Assembly: GCA_029077825.1 (NCBI GenBank)
Contig: JAQNCT010000018.1
Location: forward strand, 1-41,001
DNA from: Acidocella sp.
GTDB lineage: Bacteria > Pseudomonadota > Alphaproteobacteria > Acetobacterales > Acetobacteraceae
Direction of reading: 5' to 3'
Length of the DNA: 41,001 nucleotides
Shown here: in pieces, positions 32,082-40,751 of the stretch
Position numbering within the stretch: position 1 is the stretch's first letter
How the letters are laid out: each line of letters begins with the position of its first letter
Notes under the pieces: model-generated
Databases searched by the model: none
The model's input: the letters and a program-made list of their open reading frames with translations, nothing else
What the model was told of the DNA's origin: nothing
Made by a program: the position numbers and the translations under genes

Positions 32082-33407
32082 TCAGCTATAAGCGGTGAGT
32101 GTGGCGTTGCGGGTGAGCAACAGCATAGCCCCCCCAACAGCGATGGGCGCCATGTCAGCTGGGCCGCTGATGGTGGTGGTGGCGGTAATGATGCCCTGTT
32201 GAGCATCAACCATGGCGATTTCGCCATGGTCATTGGTGAGAACCAGCAGGCCGTTTATCATGATAGGGCCAGCCCAGATGATCGGGTTTTTCTGCTTCTT
32301 CATGTTTTTGAAGGGCGGCAGTTGCAGGGTCCAACTCACCAGCCCGTCATCGGCATGCACGGCGGCCAATATCTGGTCGGTGGTGAGCACAAACACGAAG
32401 CCACCAGCGGCACAGATGGCTTGATTCCCCGCCGCGCTATGCTCCCAGACCTTGGCACCGGAATGCAAATCCACTGCCTGCATTGAGCGCCCCAGGCCAA
32501 TGGCGTAAACTACGTCGTTGGCGATGACCGGGGGAGCTGCGATATCGGAAAAATCCAGCGGGCTGGATTGGCCGAGCGTTGAGGCAAAGCTTTTTTCCCA
32601 AATCGGGGTGCCGGAATTGGCGTCCAGTGCCGCTAATGTCCCGGAGGAAAAGCCGGCGACCAGAATGCCGGAACTGTACGCAGGGGCGCCGCTAACGGCC
32701 ACTGAGGCTTTGCTGTCGCCGACCTTACCGATAAAGCGCCAGCTTGGCGTGCCGGTGGCCGCATTGAAGGTGAGCAGCAGATCATTCTGGGTAACCAATG
32801 AGACAATACCGCCGGCGATGGTGGGAGCTGAGCGGGCTGGGAAGTCGAGCGGCTGGCGCCATTTTATGTTGCCGCTGGCGGGGTCAAGCGCCAGTAGCTC
32901 GGCGTAACCGGTGGTGGCGTAGAGGATACCCCCATCGTAACCAAGCCCGCCGCCGATGTTCAGGACCGTTGCATGTTTTGGCCGCGTGTTGGTGTGCCAG
33001 ATTTGGCCACCGCTGGCAGCCGAAAGTGCCGTGACATTGCCGTTCGCATCCATGGCAAATACCTTGCCTTCGGCGGCAACCGGGCTGGCCTGTAATGGCT
33101 GCCGATAGCCGCCGCCCTGGCCGATATTGGCACGCCATGCCTGGGCAAGCCCGCGTGGTCCGGCCAGATTGCCGGTGGCATGGGCGGGGTTGGCATCGGT
33201 TTGCGGCCAGTTTTGCAGGCTGACAGATGCTGGAACGGAGACCGCAGGTGCGGTGAGCGATTTTTCAAGCGGTCCTGAGACAGCGACAACGGGAATTTCG
33301 TCTCCCGCCGGCAGGATTTTTTTGGTATCGCCGCAGGCCGCCAAGCCTAATGGCAACAAACCAACTGGCATCATGAGCGCGGCGCGGCGCCCTACTGTTT
33401 TTGTCAT
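32082..33407 (-). CDS. bamB: Outer-membrane assembly lipoprotein BamB (PQQ-like beta-propeller)
   Basis: This 441-residue lipoprotein component of the BAM complex inserts beta-barrels into the outer membrane. A lipobox LAAC with Cys25 follows a short signal (RRAALMMPVGLLPLG). The mature part is a series of PQQ-like WD-type blades with recurring phrases such as ALSAASGGQIWHTN, ALDPASGNIKWRQ and ALDANSGTPIWEK, giving an eight-bladed propeller. The length is normal (E. coli BamB is about 390). Its place between the YfgM-like gene and der is the conserved E. coli-type arrangement and confirms BamB over quinoprotein dehydrogenases. Confidence 0.93.
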   Translation of the reverse strand: MTKTVGRRAALMMPVGLLPLGLAACGDTKKILPAGDEIPVVAVSGPLEKSLTAPAVSVPASVSLQNWPQTDANPAHATGNLAGPRGLAQAWRANIGQGGGYRQPLQASPVAAEGKVFAMDANGNVTALSAASGGQIWHTNTRPKHATVLNIGGGLGYDGGILYATTGYAELLALDPASGNIKWRQPLDFPARSAPTIAGGIVSLVTQNDLLLTFNAATGTPSWRFIGKVGDSKASVAVSGAPAYSSGILVAGFSSGTLAALDANSGTPIWEKSFASTLGQSSPLDFSDIAAPPVIANDVVYAIGLGRSMQAVDLHSGAKVWEHSAAGNQAICAAGGFVFVLTTDQILAAVHADDGLVSWTLQLPPFKNMKKQKNPIIWAGPIMINGLLVLTNDHGEIAMVDAQQGIITATTTISGPADMAPIAVGGAMLLLTRNATLTAYS

Positions 33408-33414
33408 GATTTGA

Positions 33415-34080
33415 TTATCCGTTCAGCTTGGCTAAGAGCCCATTGGCACGGTTACGAACCGCCTCCGGAGCGTTGGGGTCGGAAGAAATCTGGGAGAACA
33501 GGGCCTTGGCCTGGTCGGTTTTGCCCTCGTGCAGATAAAGTAACGCCTGGGTTTCTTCGGCGAGCGCGTGATAAGGGTTTTCTGGGGCAGAGAGAGGTTG
33601 CAGACGGGCGGCAACGGCATCATTCGGCGCGGTGCCCAGCGCATGTTGCGCCCAGAGCAAGTTGCCTAAATCACGCAACAGCGGGTCCGCGCCAGTGTCA
33701 GCCCCAACCTGGTTCCACAGCGCATCGGCGGCGTCTGTCTGGCCGGCATCCTGGTACAAAGCTGCGGCGCGCAATGTGGCCAGTGCGCGATAGCCAGGCT
33801 GCGCAGTAGCGGCAAAATTGACCAGGGCCTTGGCGTCAGCCACCCGTTGGTCGTTGGTAATGCCGGTGCCCTGGGCGTCAATCTGATCGGTCAAAGCGAT
33901 AAAGCTGATGGCCGCCTGGTCATTTTGCCGTTTCTGGTAATATTGCCAGCCCTGCTGGGCGCCAACCCCGGCCAGCACCAACAAAGCCGCACCGATCAGT
34001 AGGCTGGCGTAGCGTTTCAGCAGGTTTGCCGCCTGCTCCGCCCGTAAATCCTCTGAAACTTCGTCAAAAATATCAACCAC
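33415..34080 (-). CDS. YfgM-like tetratricopeptide membrane protein
   Basis: This 221-residue protein has a cytosolic N-terminus (VDIFDEVSEDLRAEQAANLLKR, given here as a guide), one transmembrane helix (about residues 25-43) and a periplasmic part with TPR-like helices. It matches the TPR_21/YfgM family, whose E. coli member is an ancillary SecYEG-associated chaperone-network protein working with PpiD. The start is GTG at 34080, with AAAGGG upstream at a rather long spacing. It is the first gene of the yfgM-bamB-der operon; bamB starts 7 bases after its stop. Confidence 0.88.
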   Translation of the reverse strand: MVDIFDEVSEDLRAEQAANLLKRYASLLIGAALLVLAGVGAQQGWQYYQKRQNDQAAISFIALTDQIDAQGTGITNDQRVADAKALVNFAATAQPGYRALATLRAAALYQDAGQTDAADALWNQVGADTGADPLLRDLGNLLWAQHALGTAPNDAVAARLQPLSAPENPYHALAEETQALLYLHEGKTDQAKALFSQISSDPNAPEAVRNRANGLLAKLNG

Positions 34081-34131
34081 GCGGACTCAACCCTTTATTT
34101 ACGCTGCCAGACCATAGCCGTGCGTGAGACG

Positions 34132-35466
34132 CTATACAACGAGGCGGCTCAAACGATCAGCCACCCGGTTACGCCCCAATAAAGGCAACAACACCGTCAT
34201 TTCCGGACCCTGCTCTTCGCCGGTGAGGGCGAGGCGTAGCGGATGATACAATGCCCGGCCTTTGGCACCGCTTGCTGTGGCAATTTCCGCTACCCAGGGC
34301 TTCCAAGTGGTTTGATCCCAAGGGTCTGGTGGCAGCACCTGCAATGCGGCCTTAATCACGCCGATGTCTTCCACGCTCAGATTCGGCGGGGCGATATCGC
34401 CGGCGGCCACGTCCCACCATTGGCGGGCTTCGGTCAGCATATCGAGATTGCCGCGCACCGCCAGCCAGAATTCTTCAGTGGCACCCTCGGGCAGGCGGCT
34501 GTGCACGGCGGCAAAATCCATGCCGTGCAAGATTTTACGGTTCAGGGCGAGCAGTTGCTTGGGGTCGAAGCGGGGTGATGAGCGGCCAAAGTCATTGATG
34601 TTAAAAGCGGCGGCCAGATCATCAAGGCTTAGTGGCGCGGGGTCTTTGTTGGTGCCAAGACGGGCCAAATAGGCTGTGATGGTGGCGGCCTCGATGCCGT
34701 CCTTGCGCATGGCACGCAGCGAGACACTGCCGAGCCGTTTGGATAATTTGCCGCCATCACCATCACTGATCAAAGGTAAATGCGCAAAACGCGGTAACGC
34801 AGCGGTATTTATGGCCTGGAACAGGTCAATTTGTACGGCGGTATTGGTAACATGGTCTTCGCCACGAATGATGTGGGTGATTCCATGGTCAACATCGTCC
34901 ACCACTGATGTGAACGTATATAAAGGTGTGTCATCGGCACGGATCAGCACCGGGTCAGAGACGGTGGCGAGTTTTACGGTTCGGCTGCCCAGCACCAAAT
35001 CCTGCCAAGCGGCGGCACCATCAGAGAGTTTAAAGCGCCAATGCGGGCGCTTACCGGCGGCTTCGGCCGCGGCGCGTTGTTCTGCGGTGAGGCTGAGGCT
35101 GGCGCGGTCATATACCGGGGGGAGCTTACGTTTAATAAGGGCTGCGCGTTTGGCGGCCAGCTCATCTTCATTTTCAAAACACGGGTAGAGCCGGCCGGCG
35201 GCCTTCAGGGTTTCGGCAACTTCCATGTAGCGGGCCGAGCGCAGTGATTGTTTGTCAGTGGAATCCCAGGTCAGCCCCAACCAATGCAGATCATCATAGA
35301 TGCCTTGCTCATATTCCGGCCGACCGCGCTCAGTGTCAGTATCATCAAGGCGGAGCAGGAAATGCCCGCCTTGGCTGCGGGCGAACAGGAAATTAACCAA
35401 CGCCGCGCGGGCGTTGCCAACATGCAGATAGCCGGTGGGGCTGGGGGCGAAACGTACTTTTACCAT
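34132..35466 (-). CDS. gltX: Glutamyl-tRNA synthetase (short GluRS2-type)
   Basis: This 444-residue class I aminoacyl-tRNA synthetase charges tRNA with glutamate. The HIGH-equivalent is HVGN (15-18) in FAPSPTGYLHVGNAR, and the KMSKS-equivalent is KLSKR (240-244). IIRGEDHV and the LRLDDTDTER block are typical. At about 445 residues, with the sequence after KLSKR reading LGSVSLRAMRKDGIE, it resembles the second GltX of alphaproteobacteria. In organisms with two copies, one copy may prefer tRNA-Gln, which GatCAB then amidates. Whether a second gltX exists cannot be seen here. It is on the same strand as, and 51 bases upstream of, the yfgM gene. Confidence 0.93.
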   Translation of the reverse strand: MVKVRFAPSPTGYLHVGNARAALVNFLFARSQGGHFLLRLDDTDTERGRPEYEQGIYDDLHWLGLTWDSTDKQSLRSARYMEVAETLKAAGRLYPCFENEDELAAKRAALIKRKLPPVYDRASLSLTAEQRAAAEAAGKRPHWRFKLSDGAAAWQDLVLGSRTVKLATVSDPVLIRADDTPLYTFTSVVDDVDHGITHIIRGEDHVTNTAVQIDLFQAINTAALPRFAHLPLISDGDGGKLSKRLGSVSLRAMRKDGIEAATITAYLARLGTNKDPAPLSLDDLAAAFNINDFGRSSPRFDPKQLLALNRKILHGMDFAAVHSRLPEGATEEFWLAVRGNLDMLTEARQWWDVAAGDIAPPNLSVEDIGVIKAALQVLPPDPWDQTTWKPWVAEIATASGAKGRALYHPLRLALTGEEQGPEMTVLLPLLGRNRVADRLSRLVV

Positions 35467-35558
35467 AGCCGGGGGTTAGCCCATTATGGCCGATACGGAA
35501 AGGTAAGCCATGCGCGCCACTGGCACCGTGGCAAAACATGCCGTGATAAACCAGAAGG

Positions 35559-36713
35559 TTAGCCAGCCTCGCCGGGTTTTTTATAGGGGCTATCCTCGGC
35601 CATTGCTGCCATGGCGCGCTGCATGGCGGGGCGCTCACCTTCAAGAAAGTCGGCGACCGCGTTTGAAAGCCCCTGATGGGCAATCCAATGGGCGGAAAAG
35701 GTGGGTTTGGGGGTGTAGCCGCGTTGGATTTTATGCTCGCCCTGGGCGCCGGCTTCAACCCGTTGCAAGCCGTGGGCAATGGCATAGTCAATGGCTTGGT
35801 AATAACAAAGCTCAAAATGCAGGAACGGCACATCCTCAGTGCTGCCCCAGTTGCGGCCATAAAGCGCCTCGCTGCCCCGCAGGTTAAGTGCCCCGGCGAT
35901 GGGCTTGCCGTCACGCTCTGCGATCATCAGCACCACTTTATCGCCCAAACGCTCGCCCAGCAGGCTGAAAAAATCACGTGTCAGGTAAGCGCCGCCCCAT
36001 TTGCGGTCCACCGTGGAGAGGTAAAATTGGTAGAACGCATCCCAAACGGTAGCGGTTAGCTCCGCTCCGCTCAGGGCCTTGATGGTCAGCCCAGTAGCGG
36101 CATCGCGCCGTTCGCGTTTAATGGCTTTGCGTTTGCGTGACGATAAGGCGGCCAGAAAATCATCGAATGTTTGGTAGTTATGGTTATCCCAATGAAATTG
36201 CGTGCCAAGCCGCTGCATCCAGCCGTGCTGGCCAAGTTCATCCCACTCAGATTCAGTGCAAAAGGTTAAATGCACAGAGGAGCAACCAAGTTCCTTGGTG
36301 GCCTGAATCAACGCTTCGCCCATGGCGGCCACTGGAAAGCCGGGGCGGCAAAGCAGACGCGGCCCTGGCACGGGGGAAAATGGCACGGCTACTTGTAGTT
36401 TTGGGTAATAGCGGCCGCCAGCTTGTTCCAGCGCGTTGGCCCAGGCGTGGTCAAACACGTATTCGCCGTAGGAATTGGTTTTGGCGTAGGCAGGCGCCAC
36501 CGCAGCAATCTCGCCAAACTGGTCCTTCAACACGGCATGGCGCGGGTGCCAGCCAGAGCGCTTGCCGACCGAGCCGCTATCTTCGAGGGCTGATAAAAAA
36601 CCATATGAGACAAAGGGGTTGTCATTGCCAGCACAGGTATCCCAAGCCGCTTCACCTATTTCGGCGATGGCGGAATGCAGGCTAAGTGTCAATTTTGATG
36701 GATCGTCACGCAT
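35559..36713 (-). CDS. DUF482 / FemAB-GNAT-like protein
   Basis: This 384-residue soluble protein of the DUF482 (PF04339) family has an acyl-CoA N-acyltransferase/FemAB-like fold, often annotated as 'peptidogalycan biosynthesis' or GNAT-like. Characteristic phrases are NPFVSYGFLSALEDSGSVG, PHYLK-type region replaced by AYAKTNSYGEYVFDHAWA, SSRKRKAIKRERR and RNWGSTEDVPFLHFELCYYQ, followed by VEAGAQGEHKIQRGYTP. Its biochemical substrate is not established; tRNA-dependent or acyl-CoA-dependent transfer is suggested by the fold only. It is divergent from pepN across 52 bases and upstream of gltX on the same strand. Confidence 0.85.
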   Translation of the reverse strand: MRDDPSKLTLSLHSAIAEIGEAAWDTCAGNDNPFVSYGFLSALEDSGSVGKRSGWHPRHAVLKDQFGEIAAVAPAYAKTNSYGEYVFDHAWANALEQAGGRYYPKLQVAVPFSPVPGPRLLCRPGFPVAAMGEALIQATKELGCSSVHLTFCTESEWDELGQHGWMQRLGTQFHWDNHNYQTFDDFLAALSSRKRKAIKRERRDAATGLTIKALSGAELTATVWDAFYQFYLSTVDRKWGGAYLTRDFFSLLGERLGDKVVLMIAERDGKPIAGALNLRGSEALYGRNWGSTEDVPFLHFELCYYQAIDYAIAHGLQRVEAGAQGEHKIQRGYTPKPTFSAHWIAHQGLSNAVADFLEGERPAMQRAMAAMAEDSPYKKPGEAG

Positions 36714-36765
36714 GGCTTACCATATGCCATCAGTATTCACTTTCGCCAGTACAGAAGGAACATTC

Positions 36766-39357
36766 ATGGCCGACGGACAAATTGCCACCCCCGCACGAAA
36801 AGCCATCCGTTTGGCGGATTACACCCCGCCGGTATTTTTGGTTGATGATGTATCTCTGGATTTCAATCTGGCGCCGGAAGTCACCCAAGTAACCGCTGTT
36901 TTAAAAATTCGCCGCAAGGTGGCTGGCCCGCTGGAGCTGGATGGACGGCAGTTGGCGTTGCTCTCTGTTAAACTGAATGGCGAGATATTGGGCGATAACC
37001 GCTACACGCTGAGCCCCGGCAAATTGATCATCCCGGATGTGCCCGATGAGTTTACGCTGGAGACAGTGGTAAATATCGTACCGGCGCAAAACACCGAGCT
37101 TTCAGGTTTATATATGTCAGGCGCTGGGTTTTTTACCCAGTGTGAGCCGGAAGGGTTTCGCAAAATCACCTACTTCCCGGACCGGCCTGATGTGATGTCG
37201 CGCTATTCAGTGACACTGCATGCCGACCCGGCGAAATACCCGGTATTGCTTTCTAACGGCAATAAAGTGGCGCAGGGTGAGGAGGATGGCAAAATTTGGG
37301 CGCGGTTCGTCGACCCGCACCCCAAGCCGGCTTATTTATTCGCACTGGTGGCGGCTGACCTGGTGGCGGTGAAGGATGAGTTAACCACCATGTCGGGCAA
37401 AAAAGTTGAGCTGGGGATTTATGTGCAGTCCGGCGAGGAATCCCGCTGTGGCCATGCGATGGCGGCGGTAAAATCCGCAATGAAGTGGGATGAGGAACGC
37501 TTTGGTCTGGAATATGACCTGGATGTTTTCAACATTGCCGCGGTTTCAGATTTCAATGCCGGGGCGATGGAAAATAAGGGTTTGAATATTTTCAACACCG
37601 CTTACGTGCTGGCTAGCCCTGAGACTGCCACGGATGGCGATTTTCAGGGTGTGGAGCGCGTGATTGCGCATGAGTATTTCCATAACTGGACAGGTGACCG
37701 GGTAACCTGCCGGGACTGGTTTCAGCTTTCATTGAAGGAAGGGCTGACGGTGTTCCGTGACCAGGAATATATGTCGGACCAGTTTAGTGCCGCAGTGAAA
37801 CGAATCGCCGATGTGCGGATGCTGCGCACCACCCAGTTTCGTGATGATGCCGGACCGTTGGCGCACCCGGTGCGGCCTGCGAGTTACCTGGAGATAAATA
37901 ATTTTTACACCACCACCATTTACGAGAAGGGTGCGGAAGTGGTGCGCATGTATCGCACGCTGATTGGCCATGAGGCATTCCGTAAAGGGTTTGATGCTTA
38001 CATCGCCAATAATGATAATTCAGCCGCTACGGTGGAGGATTTTCTGGCGGCCATGCAATCAACGTCGGGCATTGATTTATCGCAGATCATGACCTGGTAC
38101 GAGCAGGCCGGTACACCCGAGATTAGTTTTGAAGAGCATTATGATGCCCGGACGCGGCGCTTTACCCTGACCCTGCGCCAGCACACCAAGCCAACGCCGG
38201 GCCAGCTGGAGAAGCAGCCGTTTTTGATACCGGTGGCCATGGGGCTGCTGAACCCAACCGGTGAGGAGGGTATGGCGGATTTGCTGATTTTAGATAAGGC
38301 TGAAAAGACCTTTACCTTTATCAATATCCCCGCACCGCCGGTGCCATCGCTGTTCAGGAATTTTTCGGCGCCGGTGAAATTGCTAGGCCAAAGCCGGGAG
38401 CGTTTGGCATTTCTGGCCGCGCACGATACTGATATGTTTAACCGTTGGGATGCGTTGCAGCGCTATGCCACTTTATGCCTGCTGGATGCGATTGCGGATT
38501 ATCAGGCAAATAAGCCATTCGTGCTCGATACAGCGTTGAAGAACGCCATTGCCAATATTTTAGCGAATGCCGCACAGGACCCGGCTTTTGCCGCAGAGGC
38601 GATTTTTTTGCCAGGCGAGTCTCTGTTGGCAGACGAGATGAGTGTGGTGGACCCTGATGCCATTCATGCCGTGCGCAATGCCGCCCGCGCCGCACTTGGT
38701 ACGGCGCTGCGGCCAGCGTTTTCAAATGCGATACGGGAATTTGGCAACTGCGCGCCGCATGATTTATCCGGCTATGCCATGGGCTGCCGGGCGGTGAAAA
38801 ATGCCGCCATTGGGTATTTGGCAGCCGCCGGTGACAATGAATATGCCATCGCACAGTTTGCCGCCAACGCCAATATGACCGACACCTTGGCCGCTTTGGC
38901 CATTCTGGTGGAAACGCCGGACACCAACCGGGATAACGCGTTGAATGAGTTTTATGGGCGCTGGAACACCAACCCGCTGGTGCTGGATAAATGGTTTGCC
39001 GTGCAGGCGCGTGCCGGTACGCCTGATACTTTGGCGCGGGTGCAGTATTTAACCAAGCATGCTGATTTTGACTTGAAAAATCCGAACCGGGTGCGGGCCT
39101 TGATTGGGGCGTTTGCCGGTAACCAGGCGCGGTTTCATGAAAAATCCGGGGCTGGTTATGCGTTGCTGGCTGATACGATCATCGCGCTAGACTCTAAGAA
39201 TCCGCAAATTGCGGCACGGCTTTGCACGGTGCTGGGCTCCTGGCGGCGTTTTGATACGCAACGGCAGGATTTGATGCGCGCGACGTTGGAGCGTATTCTC
39301 GCGGTGGAATCCCTCAGTCACAACAGCTACGAAATGGCTTCCAAGGCTTTGGCCTAA
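36766..39357 (+). CDS. pepN: Aminopeptidase N (M1 family)
   Basis: This 863-residue cytoplasmic zinc aminopeptidase trims N-terminal residues from peptides. The substrate-binding exopeptidase motif GAMEN is at 266-270, the zinc site HEYFH at 302-306 (H302, H306, catalytic E303) and the third ligand E325 in LKEGLTVF. An N-terminal beta domain, the Ig-like domain from about 460 and the long alpha-helical C-terminal domain agree with the E. coli-type PepN length (about 870). ATG 36766 is chosen because AAGGA lies 7 bases upstream; the open frame extends further 5' but overlaps the divergent gene. It is followed after 17 bases by two glutathione-transferase genes. Confidence 0.97.
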   Translation: MADGQIATPARKAIRLADYTPPVFLVDDVSLDFNLAPEVTQVTAVLKIRRKVAGPLELDGRQLALLSVKLNGEILGDNRYTLSPGKLIIPDVPDEFTLETVVNIVPAQNTELSGLYMSGAGFFTQCEPEGFRKITYFPDRPDVMSRYSVTLHADPAKYPVLLSNGNKVAQGEEDGKIWARFVDPHPKPAYLFALVAADLVAVKDELTTMSGKKVELGIYVQSGEESRCGHAMAAVKSAMKWDEERFGLEYDLDVFNIAAVSDFNAGAMENKGLNIFNTAYVLASPETATDGDFQGVERVIAHEYFHNWTGDRVTCRDWFQLSLKEGLTVFRDQEYMSDQFSAAVKRIADVRMLRTTQFRDDAGPLAHPVRPASYLEINNFYTTTIYEKGAEVVRMYRTLIGHEAFRKGFDAYIANNDNSAATVEDFLAAMQSTSGIDLSQIMTWYEQAGTPEISFEEHYDARTRRFTLTLRQHTKPTPGQLEKQPFLIPVAMGLLNPTGEEGMADLLILDKAEKTFTFINIPAPPVPSLFRNFSAPVKLLGQSRERLAFLAAHDTDMFNRWDALQRYATLCLLDAIADYQANKPFVLDTALKNAIANILANAAQDPAFAAEAIFLPGESLLADEMSVVDPDAIHAVRNAARAALGTALRPAFSNAIREFGNCAPHDLSGYAMGCRAVKNAAIGYLAAAGDNEYAIAQFAANANMTDTLAALAILVETPDTNRDNALNEFYGRWNTNPLVLDKWFAVQARAGTPDTLARVQYLTKHADFDLKNPNRVRALIGAFAGNQARFHEKSGAGYALLADTIIALDSKNPQIAARLCTVLGSWRRFDTQRQDLMRATLERILAVESLSHNSYEMASKALA

Positions 39358-39374
39358 CATAAGGATATGTCTGC

Positions 39375-40061
39375 ATGATCGAACTTTCATACTGGACCAC
39401 GCCAAACGGCCACAAGATTACGATTTTTCTGGAGGAAGCGCAGGTTCCGTACCAGATTATTCCGGTTGATATTTCCAAGGGCGAACAATTTGCCCCAGGA
39501 TTTTTGAAGATTGCGCCGAATAATCGGATTCCCGCCATTTTGGACACCGCACCTGCTGATGGCGGTGCGCCGATTGGCGTTTTTGAATCCGGCGCCATAT
39601 TGCAATATCTAGCCGAGAAGACGGCCAAGTTTTTACCAGCGGATGTTCGTGGCCGCAATGAGGTGATGCAATGGCTGTTCTGGCAAATGGCCGGGTTGGG
39701 GCCGATGGCCGGGCAGAATCATCATTTCGGGCTGTATGCGCCAGAAAAATTGCCCTACGCGATTGAGCGCTATGTAAAAGAGACCAACCGGCTGTATGGC
39801 GTGTTGAACAAACGGCTGGCTGACAGAGAATTTCTGGCCGGAGCCTATTCGATTGCTGACATGGCAAGTTACCCATGGATTGTGCCATATGAGCGCCAGC
39901 AGCAGAATATTGATGATTTTCCGCATTTGAAGCGCTGGTTCCTGGCGATTGCTGAGCGCCCGGCGGTGGTGCGGGCGTATGAGATTGCCAAAGAGATTAA
40001 CGCCAGCCCCACAGTCACGCCGGAATCACGCGCGCATTTGTTTGGCCAGGTGGCACGATGA
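39375..40061 (+). CDS. Glutathione-dependent disulfide-bond oxidoreductase, YfcG/Ure2-like
   Basis: This 228-residue GST-fold protein is of the Ure2p/YfcG type. The N-terminal thioredoxin-like domain has TTPNGHK in place of a catalytic Cys/Ser/Tyr: Thr9 and Asn11 are the residues that contact glutathione disulfide in E. coli YfcG. APNNRIPAILD and FESGAILQYLAEKT form the glutathione-binding cis-Pro and gamma-Glu sites. WLFWQMAGLGPMAGQNHHF is the diagnostic phrase of the group's helical domain. These enzymes reduce small disulfides rather than conjugating xenobiotics. It overlaps the next GST gene by ATGA. Confidence 0.9.
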   Translation: MIELSYWTTPNGHKITIFLEEAQVPYQIIPVDISKGEQFAPGFLKIAPNNRIPAILDTAPADGGAPIGVFESGAILQYLAEKTAKFLPADVRGRNEVMQWLFWQMAGLGPMAGQNHHFGLYAPEKLPYAIERYVKETNRLYGVLNKRLADREFLAGAYSIADMASYPWIVPYERQQQNIDDFPHLKRWFLAIAERPAVVRAYEIAKEINASPTVTPESRAHLFGQVAR

Positions 40062-40735
40062 GCACCGTGCGCAAGCTCTATGACCTTGCAGCCGCGAATA
40101 CGGCGCTGCGATTCAGCCCCTATTGCTGGCGGATCAAGCTGGCGATGGCGCATAAAAATCTTAGCTTCGAGACAATCCCCTGGCATTTCACCGACAAGGA
40201 TGAGGTAGCGTTCGCAGGGGCCAGCAAGGTTCCCATTTTAATCGACGGTGAGACAATCATCCACGATAGCCAGTCGATCGCGGAATATCTCGAAGTGACC
40301 TACCCGAACGGCCCGACCTTGTTTAACGATCCGGCGACGCGAGCTTTGACAAAGTTTGTTAAGAATTGGACAGAAGTGACTTTGCATCCGGCGATCGCCC
40401 GGCTGGTGCTGCCCAATATTCACGCCATCATCGCGCCGAAGGACCAAGAGTATTTTCGCCGTACCCGCGAGGCTTTTTATGGCGAAACCTTGGAGGTGAT
40501 GACGGGCAAGCATGAGCAATATCTGCCGGCGTTTCAGGCCGCCTTAGTGCCAATCCGAAACACGTTGAAGGCACAGCAATTCCTGGCCGGTTCAGGGCCA
40601 ACCTATGCCGACCATATTGTGTTTGGGGCATTGCAATGGGCTAAACTAACCAGCACGGTGCCACTTTTGGAAGCTGATGATCCGATTGCGTTGTGGATGC
40701 ACGCTTTGCTGGAAGGCTATGGGCTGGCCGGTTAG
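40058..40735 (+). CDS. Glutathione S-transferase family protein (beta-etherase-like)
   Basis: This 225-residue GST-fold protein has SPYCWRIKLAMAHK near residues 20-33, the N-terminal active-site helix. KVPILIDG supplies the cis-Pro and HDSQSIAEYLE the gamma-glutamyl site. The SPYCWR pattern and the C-terminal PTYADHIVFGALQWA resemble the LigE/LigF-like, fungal-type GST branch. The reaction is not determinable. It is translationally coupled to the YfcG-like gene. The last codons and stop (CTGGCCGGTTAG) are duplicated immediately downstream. Confidence 0.85.
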   Translation: MSTVRKLYDLAAANTALRFSPYCWRIKLAMAHKNLSFETIPWHFTDKDEVAFAGASKVPILIDGETIIHDSQSIAEYLEVTYPNGPTLFNDPATRALTKFVKNWTEVTLHPAIARLVLPNIHAIIAPKDQEYFRRTREAFYGETLEVMTGKHEQYLPAFQAALVPIRNTLKAQQFLAGSGPTYADHIVFGALQWAKLTSTVPLLEADDPIALWMHALLEGYGLAG

Positions 40736-40751
40736 CATCTGGCCGGTTAGC
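40724..40751 (+). repeat. Short tandem duplication over a stop codon
   Basis: CTGGCCGGTTAGC occurs at 40724-40736 and at 40739-40751 (period 15). The first copy carries the TAG of the GST gene. The second covers the TAA of the convergent DUF2272 gene, read on the other strand. Confidence 0.85.

Noticed and set aside
32082-33407. PQQ-dependent dehydrogenase
   Set aside because: The lipobox, length and position between yfgM-like and der genes fit BamB; no quinoprotein active-site Trp-docking blocks were seen.
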